The translations under genes were made by a program, and so were the position numbers. The notes beneath the pieces were generated by a model that did no database searches, had not been told where the DNA came from, and was given only the letters and a program-made list of their open reading frames with translations. From Shimia sp965227725 (lineage in GTDB: Bacteria; Pseudomonadota; Alphaproteobacteria; Rhodobacterales; Rhodobacteraceae), in the NCBI RefSeq assembly GCF_965227725.1, contig NZ_CBDDGH010000003.1, positions 310,001 to 374,000 of the forward strand: a DNA stretch of 64,000 bases. The letters run 5' to 3'. Of this stretch, positions 59,003-64,000 are shown piece by piece; positions within the stretch are counted from its first letter, which is position 1, and each line of letters begins with the position of its first letter.

Positions 59003-60628
59003 ATGAAAAACGCCATTTTAGCCGCCGCCCTGCTGCCACTCGCCAGCCCTCTCGCGGCGGATGTCATTGCGCTGAACGCCCCCGTCACAGCCGTCACGCT
59101 CTATTCCCAAGGGGCAACACTCACCCGCTCTGTGCCCTTCACGGCGCCTGCTGGCGCGCATGAGCTGCTCATCACCAACCTTCCTGCCTCACTCGACCCA
59201 AGCTCGGTGCGCGTTGCCCTTGAGGGCGCAACCCTTGGCGCCGTCACCCTGCGCAATGACCGCACGCAGCCCATCGACCTCACCGACAGCGCAGAGCTGA
59301 CCGCCGCCAAAGCCGCACGCGACGCGGCCCGCGATGCCCTGCGCACCTCTGAGGACGCCAAGGCCGATGTGCTCATGCATGCACAGGCCGCAGAGGCCCG
59401 CCTCGCCTATCTCGCCACGCTGACCGCCCCCACAGACACCGCCGCCACACCGGAAACCCTGACCGCAACCCTCGCCCTGATTGGCGAACAGACCCTCGCC
59501 ACTCGGCAGGAAATCGCAGCAATCGAGCGTGATGCCCGCCGCTTTGAACAGGAGTTGAAGGACCGCCAGCAAGACCTGCAGGACGCGCAAAAACTGGTGG
59601 ATGCCCTCACCCCGTCGCTGAGTGAGAACGCCATGCTCGCAATCTCCATCACCGCGCAGGAGGCCACCAGCGGCACGCTCACCCTGACCCATCTTGTCGA
59701 TCAGGCGCGCTGGCAACCGGTCTATGATCTGCACCTGACGACGGGTGACACCCCCGCGCTCTCCCTGCAGCGCGGCGCCTTCATTGGCCAATACACCGGC
59801 GAAGACTGGCGCAACGTCGCCGTGACGCTTTCCACCAGCCGTCCCGACGCGCAGACCCAGCCGCAGCAGCTCTGGCCCGACCTGCGCCGCATCCTGCCCC
59901 AGCAGGAGCAGCAGCTCTTTGCCACCGAAAGCCGCGCCCTCAAGAGCGCTCCCGCCCCCTTGGCGGAAATGGCGATCATGGCAGACACCGCTGTGGTGGA
60001 CTTCGGCGACGGCATCAACGCCACCTACAGCTACAACACGCCGGTTGACCTCACCTCGGACGCGGATGCGCTGCGCATCGCACTGGACACGCTGGACCTC
60101 ACGCCCACGGTCTACGCCCACGCCAACCCGCTGTATGACGAAACCGCCTTCCTCATGGCCGAGATCAGCAATGATTTTGAGGAGCTCATCCTGCCAAGCG
60201 AGGACAGCAGCTTCTATCTCAATGGCACCTTTATTGGCGCTGGCCAGATGCCCCTTCTGGCGCAGGGCGACACAACCGAGCTCTCCTTTGGACCGATCAA
60301 CGGCCTGCGCCTGACCGAGACATTGGTTGCGCGCAACACCGGCGACAGCGGCGTGATCACCACCCGCAACGACCAGACCGAAGAGCGTATCCTCACGGCG
60401 GAAAACCTCACCGGTCAGACGTGGGATCTGCGCCTCTTTGGCCGCGTGCCCTATTCCGAGCAGGAAGACCTGCAAATCACATGGCAGGCCGCCCCCGCCC
60501 CGACGTCTGAGGATGTGGACGGAGACCGTGGTATCCTGATGTGGGAGCGCCCACTGGCTGCAGGGGAAACCTTCACGGTCACCCTCTCCCACGCGCTCAA
60601 ATGGCCCACAGACATGATCCTGCGCTAA
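59003..60628 (+). CDS. MuiA-family (DUF4139/DUF4140) exported protein
   Basis: This 541-aa protein has a signal peptide (MKNAILAAALLPLASPLAAD). The N-terminal DUF4140 part includes APVTAVTLYSQGATLTRSVP, and a coiled coil at about residues 95-205 (rich in Ala, Glu, Gln) precedes the DUF4139 domain (WQPVYDLHL, GAFIGQYTGEDWRNVAVTLS). The family name comes from a Streptomyces mucoidy inhibitor, and its biochemical role is unknown. A TTG precedes the ATG. Confidence 0.85.
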   Translation: MKNAILAAALLPLASPLAADVIALNAPVTAVTLYSQGATLTRSVPFTAPAGAHELLITNLPASLDPSSVRVALEGATLGAVTLRNDRTQPIDLTDSAELTAAKAARDAARDALRTSEDAKADVLMHAQAAEARLAYLATLTAPTDTAATPETLTATLALIGEQTLATRQEIAAIERDARRFEQELKDRQQDLQDAQKLVDALTPSLSENAMLAISITAQEATSGTLTLTHLVDQARWQPVYDLHLTTGDTPALSLQRGAFIGQYTGEDWRNVAVTLSTSRPDAQTQPQQLWPDLRRILPQQEQQLFATESRALKSAPAPLAEMAIMADTAVVDFGDGINATYSYNTPVDLTSDADALRIALDTLDLTPTVYAHANPLYDETAFLMAEISNDFEELILPSEDSSFYLNGTFIGAGQMPLLAQGDTTELSFGPINGLRLTETLVARNTGDSGVITTRNDQTEERILTAENLTGQTWDLRLFGRVPYSEQEDLQITWQAAPAPTSEDVDGDRGILMWERPLAAGETFTVTLSHALKWPTDMILR

Positions 60629-60661
60629 CCCCGCGCCACCAAATCATCACGTAAATTTCCA

Positions 60662-60690
60662 AGATGGCGCCACAATCGGCGCCATTTTTG
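60662..60690 (+). terminator. terminator after the MuiA-family gene
   Basis: The stem ATGGCGCC / GGCGCCAT has a 6-base loop and is followed by TTTTTG, 35 bases after the stop. Confidence 0.82.
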
Positions 60691-60746
60691 CCTCAAATTG
60701 AATTCAAACTGGATGCATTGGGGGCAGGCAAGCAGAGGAACAGCAT

Positions 60747-60878
60747 ATGTTCACGCGCATCGCTCAGCGCCTGTCTGGCGCAAGATCCAAGGAAGGCCCA
60801 CTGACAGCCAAGGCCCGCCACCGCCGTCTCAAGGCGCTCAAAATGCACGGCATTGCCCAGAAATCGCTGTTTGCCTAA
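60747..60878 (+). CDS. small basic protein, 43 aa, unknown
   Basis: A short open frame starts MFTRIAQRLSGARSKEGPL and ends KMHGIAQKSLFA. It has AGAGGAA 7 bases before the ATG, many Arg and Lys residues, and sits between two hairpins. It resembles no family that was recognised. The good ribosome-binding site and basic amphipathic pattern support a real gene, but its small size leaves doubt. Confidence 0.5.
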   Translation: MFTRIAQRLSGARSKEGPLTAKARHRRLKALKMHGIAQKSLFA

Positions 60879-60937
60879 AGCATCGTCCTTAAAAAACTGA
60901 AACGCTTAGTCTCCACCAACGCGCAGGAGGCGAAGCC

Positions 60938-61000
60938 GACCAGCCCCCGACCCTCCCCAAGGGAGGGGGCTTCACCCCCACCCAGGGTCGGGGGCCGGTC
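60938..61000. repeat. long imperfect hairpin of unknown role
   Basis: GCCCCCGACCCT (60943-60954) pairs perfectly with AGGGTCGGGGGC (60984-60995), extended by GACC/GGTC with one mismatch to 17 positions. The inner C-rich and G-rich stretches can pair too. There is no gene inside. Confidence 0.6.
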
Positions 61001-61121
61001 TTTGTGACGCGCCACTGTCGTTTTGGAATTGTTGGGCGATGATCTAAAAGCTGCCCGCCCGCACGCCACTGGCATTTTGCACGAGGGATGATAGCGTCCT
61101 CCCAGACAGGGAGAGACGCCA

Positions 61122-61751
61122 ATGAGTTTTGAAATCTGGACAGTTTACGTCGTCACCGTGCTTGCCTTGATGAGCACACCCGGCCCCAGCCAATTGCTGA
61201 TGTTGTCAAACAGCGGCGCACATGGTTTCAGCCGTGCGCTCTCCACCGCAGCCGGAGACCTCAGCGCAAATGCCCTGCAAATGCTGGCGGCGGGATTGGG
61301 ACTTGCAGCGATCATTGCCGCCTCCGCCACAGCCCTCACGGTGATCAAATGGGCCGGTGTGGCCTATCTCATCTGGCTTGGTCTGCGCATGATCCGCCGC
61401 GCCAAACCCGATGATCCCGATCTGACCCCAAACCGCAGCAGAGCCTCCCTTGGCTCCCTCTGGATGCAGGGTTTCATCACCTCTGCTGCCAACCCCAAAG
61501 CCGTGGTGTTCTTCGCCGCGCTCTTTCCACAGTTCCTGTCACCGGAAAGCGCCTTCTGGCCGCAATTCCTGATCCTCTCAGCCACCTATATCGTGATGGA
61601 CGGTCTCTTCCTCTCCGCCTACGGCCTCAGCGCAAGCTGGATCGCCAAGCGTTTCAAAGGAACGGCCCGCGTCTGGATTGAACGCATCGGTGGCAGCTTC
61701 ATGATTGGCGCAGCTCTCCTGCTTGGAGCCAAATCCATCGGCGAGCGGTAA
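61122..61751 (+). CDS. LysE/RhtB-family exporter
   Basis: This 209-aa membrane protein of the LysE translocator family starts FEIWTVYVVTVLALMSTPGP; the TPGP in the first helix is the family hallmark. Six transmembrane segments are expected, with QGFITSAANPKAVVFFAALF (about residues 115-134) as the second conserved block. It probably exports an amino acid. The start follows GGGAGAGACGCC. Confidence 0.9.
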   Translation: MSFEIWTVYVVTVLALMSTPGPSQLLMLSNSGAHGFSRALSTAAGDLSANALQMLAAGLGLAAIIAASATALTVIKWAGVAYLIWLGLRMIRRAKPDDPDLTPNRSRASLGSLWMQGFITSAANPKAVVFFAALFPQFLSPESAFWPQFLILSATYIVMDGLFLSAYGLSASWIAKRFKGTARVWIERIGGSFMIGAALLLGAKSIGER

Positions 61752-61787
61752 CGCCCAACCTATCGCTTTCTCTCTGCGCTTCCTCTT

Positions 61788-61815
61788 GCCCCAAATATCC
61801 CGAGGTGCGCCCCTC
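61788..61815 (+). repeat. dispersed AAATATCC-type intergenic repeat, copy D (short)
   Basis: The head GCCCCAAATATCCCGAGGTG is followed by only a short GAGG / CCTC pairing. It is the shortest copy, 36 bases after the lysE-family stop and just before a terminator. Confidence 0.55.
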
Positions 61816-61819
61816 AAAC

Positions 61820-61847
61820 AAAAAGCCCGCAAGATTTGCGGGCTTTC
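61820..61847. terminator. bidirectional terminator between lysE-type and carbonic anhydrase genes
   Basis: The stem AAAGCCCGCAA / TTGCGGGCTTT has a 4-base loop and lies between convergent genes. Confidence 0.82.
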
Positions 61848-61872
61848 AGCTTAGATCAACGTAAGTGGTCGT

Positions 61873-62523
61873 TTAGACCTGCACAAAGCCTTTGCTCGCG
61901 CCCTCATAGGCCTCAAGCCCGCCTTCCGCGATATTGTGCCAAAGCCCGTGCAGGGTCAGGGTGCCCGCATCCACGCGCTCTTTCACAAAAGGGAAGGTCA
62001 TCAGGTTATCCAGCGACACCAGCACAGAGCGTTTTTCCAGCGCGCGCGCCTGCTCGGTGGCGTCTTTGATGTCCGCCACATCCTCATAACCGGGGCGCAG
62101 CACGTCCATCCAGCGACCAACAAAGCTGTCTTTCGCTTCCAGACCCGGCGCCTGCCCTTTGCACATGTCGATGCAGCCCTGCACACCGCCGCACTGGCTG
62201 TGACCAAGCACAACAACATGCGCCACCTTCAGCGCGGTCACCGCATATTCGATTGCAGCGCTGGTGCCGTGCTGGTTGCCATCAGGCTGAAACGGCGGCA
62301 CGAGGTTGGCAATATTTCTGTGGATAAAAAACTCGCCCTGATCCGCGCCAAAGATCGAAGTCACATGCACACGGCTGTCACAGCAGCTGATGATCATGGC
62401 CCGCGGGTGCTGTCCTTCGGTGCCAAGATGGCGGTACCAGCTCTGGTTTTCTTCATATGTGGTGGCTTTCCAGCCCTGGTAACGTTGCACCAGATAAGAC
62501 GGGAGCGGCTTGATATGATCCAT
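61873..62523 (-). CDS. beta-class carbonic anhydrase
   Basis: This 216-aa zinc enzyme interconverts CO2 and bicarbonate. The zinc ligands are C47 in CCDSRV, H108 and C111 in GHSQCGG, with the Asp-Arg dyad (D49, R51) intact. Its length and motifs fit the bacterial beta class. It is convergent with the LysE-type gene. Confidence 0.94.
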   Translation of the reverse strand: MDHIKPLPSYLVQRYQGWKATTYEENQSWYRHLGTEGQHPRAMIISCCDSRVHVTSIFGADQGEFFIHRNIANLVPPFQPDGNQHGTSAAIEYAVTALKVAHVVVLGHSQCGGVQGCIDMCKGQAPGLEAKDSFVGRWMDVLRPGYEDVADIKDATEQARALEKRSVLVSLDNLMTFPFVKERVDAGTLTLHGLWHNIAEGGLEAYEGASKGFVQV

Positions 62524-62667
62524 AAGTTTTCCTCACGCGTTTTCGGAGGAATAGGAGAAATTTAGCTGTAATTCGAGGGAAAAGAACGCTCTAGGAAACT
62601 TTTTGAGAAGGTTTGCGTGATCATTATGTTCCAACCGTTTGGGTAACGGAAGAACTTGGGGTGAACT

Positions 62668-63048
62668 ATGAACCAAATCGCAACGCTCAAAATGTCTGAG
62701 CCAGCCGTTGTTGATCAAGATGAACTTGCGCGCGTCCTTGTCCGCATGGATCCAAAGGAAGCGGAAGAGACGTTTATGGGTCTGATCAAATCGCTGACGG
62801 ATCACTTGGCCATGGCAGAGCAACAGTATCAGGCCGAAAATTTCGCCGAATTGGCGGAGACGATGACGTTGGTGGAACTCATCGCCGGGCGCCTGTGCAT
62901 GACCGCACTGACCCATATTGCCGAAGATGTGATCGCCTGTTGCGAGCGGCGGGACACTGTAGCACTTTCAGCGACTTACGCGCGTTTGATCCGCGTTGGC
63001 GAATGCGCTTTGCGGGAAATTTGGGATCTGAAGCGCAGCTACATCTGA
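62668..63048 (+). CDS. small helical protein, HPt-like without histidine
   Basis: This 126-aa all-helical protein has an acidic N-terminus (MSEPAVVDQDELARVLVRMD) followed by helices. The part FAELAETMTLVELIAGRLCM, then ALTHIAEDVIACCERRDTVAL, has the spacing and length of a histidine phosphotransfer domain but lacks the phospho-accepting histidine in the expected place. No other domain was seen. It is 88 bases upstream of the aminopeptidase gene. A signalling or scaffolding role is a guess. Confidence 0.6.
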   Translation: MNQIATLKMSEPAVVDQDELARVLVRMDPKEAEETFMGLIKSLTDHLAMAEQQYQAENFAELAETMTLVELIAGRLCMTALTHIAEDVIACCERRDTVALSATYARLIRVGECALREIWDLKRSYI

Positions 63049-63136
63049 TCGCGCTTGGGCAACGCGCGCTTGCAGGCAGCGCACCAACCGCTAGGCTGGC
63101 AGGTAAATGGCCAGCGATCGGCGAGAAAGGTGCGCG

Positions 63137-64000
63137 ATGTCTCTCAAATTTGCTTCCCCTGACAGCTCCAATGTCATTCCTCTGCACGTCATAGACGTCG
63201 ATGGGTTTGATACGTGGGTGGCGGCGCAGCCTGCGCCGACCCGCGCTTTTGTGGCTGCCACGGGGTTCAAACCGGCCATCGGCAAATCCCTTCTGGTGCC
63301 TGATGCCGAAGGCCAGCCGCTGCTGGCGGTTGCGGGCTTTGGCACCGCCCAAACCCGTGCGCGCGGCCGATTTGCGCTGGCGGCGGCGGCCAGCACCCTG
63401 CCTGCAGGCACCTACGCGCTGGCCACGGCCCTGCCTGCCGGTGATCTGGAAACCGAGGCTCTGGGTTGGCTGCTGACCGGCTACGCCTTTGATCGCTACA
63501 AAGACGCCTCAGTGTCGCCAGCAGCGCTGATCTGCCCCGAAGGCATTGACGCGGCCAAGCTCGAAGCGATTGCCGCCGGCGAAGCGCTCACCCGCGATCT
63601 GATCAACACCCCGGCTGCCGACATGGGCCCGCAGGATCTGGAGGACGCCGCAAGCGCGCTGGCAGGTACCTTCGGGGCCAGCTGCACCGTGACCACCGCC
63701 GACGCGCTTCTGGAAGACAACTTTCCGATGATCCACGCCGTTGGGCGGGCCGCAGCGCCCCACCGCGCCCCGCGCCTGATCGATCTCTCCTGGGGCGCCA
63801 GCGGCCCCAAGCTCACACTGGTCGGCAAAGGCGTCTGCTTTGACACCGGTGGGCTCAATCTGAAGCCCGGCGGCTCCATGGGCCTGATGAAGAAAGACAT
63901 GGGCGGCGCGGCCACTGTGCTGGGCCTTGCCCATATGATCATGGCGCTGGATCTGCCCCTGCAGCTGCGCGTGCTGATCCCTGCGGTGGAAAACGCAGTG
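63137..64000 (+). CDS. leucyl aminopeptidase family M17 (partial at right edge)
   Basis: The first 288 codons of a zinc/manganese aminopeptidase are present; the rest is beyond the window. After a variable N-terminal domain comes the conserved catalytic start LVGKGVCFDTGGLNLKP (about residues 229-245) with metal-binding Lys and Asp, and KKDMGGAA (about 253-260). These motifs identify peptidase M17. The ATG at 63137 follows GAGAAAGG. Confidence 0.9.
   Translation, partial: MSLKFASPDSSNVIPLHVIDVDGFDTWVAAQPAPTRAFVAATGFKPAIGKSLLVPDAEGQPLLAVAGFGTAQTRARGRFALAAAASTLPAGTYALATALPAGDLETEALGWLLTGYAFDRYKDASVSPAALICPEGIDAAKLEAIAAGEALTRDLINTPAADMGPQDLEDAASALAGTFGASCTVTTADALLEDNFPMIHAVGRAAAPHRAPRLIDLSWGASGPKLTLVGKGVCFDTGGLNLKPGGSMGLMKKDMGGAATVLGLAHMIMALDLPLQLRVLIPAVENAV

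Noticed and set aside
1..64000. CRISPR arrays, tRNA/rRNA genes, insertion sequences or prophage
   Set aside because: No regularly spaced direct repeats, no cloverleaf T-loop patterns, and no transposase, integrase or phage motifs were seen while reading.

Overview
The window is a gene-dense, GC-rich alphaproteobacterial chromosome segment. It most likely comes from the Rhodobacterales (Roseobacter group). Supporting markers are a TrcR/DUF1013 regulator, a MipZ division-site ATPase, a membrane-anchored CycM-type cytochrome c, a separate F0 ATP-synthase operon with paired b and b' subunits, an exosortase E / VPEID-CTERM pair, and a dispersed intergenic repeat with the core AAAATATCC. No tRNA, rRNA, CRISPR array, transposase or prophage gene was seen. 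All assignments come from reading motifs and order, not from database searches.

Layout. 1-5.2 kb (minus): the yejABEF-type peptide ABC importer; its ATPase gene runs off the left edge. 5.5-9.5 kb: the SRP RNA gene (ffs, minus) with a good promoter, nudC, an SRPBCC protein, pheA, cycM and a small phosphatase. 9.6-12.7 kb: dnaX-ybaB-recR. 12.8-14.7 kb: trcR, an RNase T2 and a lipoprotein. 14.8-17.5 kb (minus): atpI-atpB-atpE-atpF'-atpF. 17.7-22.4 kb: two LysR regulators, a DUF1127-like small protein, an ArsR regulator, an EamA exporter, azoR and a prolyl-tRNA deacylase. 22.6-29.1 kb (plus): ffh, a lipoprotein, three tandem GNAT acetyltransferases, chorismate mutase, rpsP, bluB, rimM and trmD. 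29.2-32.8 kb: YegP-like protein, alpha/beta hydrolase, Sel1-repeat protein and a GH25 lipoprotein. 33.2-33.8 kb: rplS-rpmE. 33.9-36.3 kb: queC-queD-queE-queF, preceded by a preQ1-I riboswitch. 36.4-43.5 kb: mixed metabolic and transport genes. 43.6-47.0 kb: rluE, mipZ, exosortase E fused to a CAAX protease (xrtE), and its convergent VPEID-CTERM substrate. 47.2-55.0 kb: a homogentisate catabolic cluster (MarR, hmgA, fahA, a DHFR-like protein, an MBL-fold protein, an MhaA-like flavoprotein, its MhaB/DUF2783 partner, maiA, MarR/HpaR). 55.1-64.0 kb: DUF3095, MFS, asd, a MuiA-family protein, LysE, carbonic anhydrase, an HPt-like protein and a leucyl aminopeptidase cut by the right edge.

How genes work together. 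Both SRP components (ffs and ffh) are present. The rpsP-rimM-trmD-rplS ribosome/tRNA-modification operon of many bacteria is stretched over about 7 kb by inserted genes; rpsP and rplS keep an identical 13-nt ribosome-binding context. The que operon makes preQ1 and carries a sensor for it in its leader. The hmg cluster could take 3-hydroxyphenylacetate (via MhaAB) to homogentisate and on to fumarate and acetoacetate. The exosortase E system is the most unusual content: a dual protease/sortase membrane enzyme beside a tiny secreted protein with eight tryptophans in thirteen residues.
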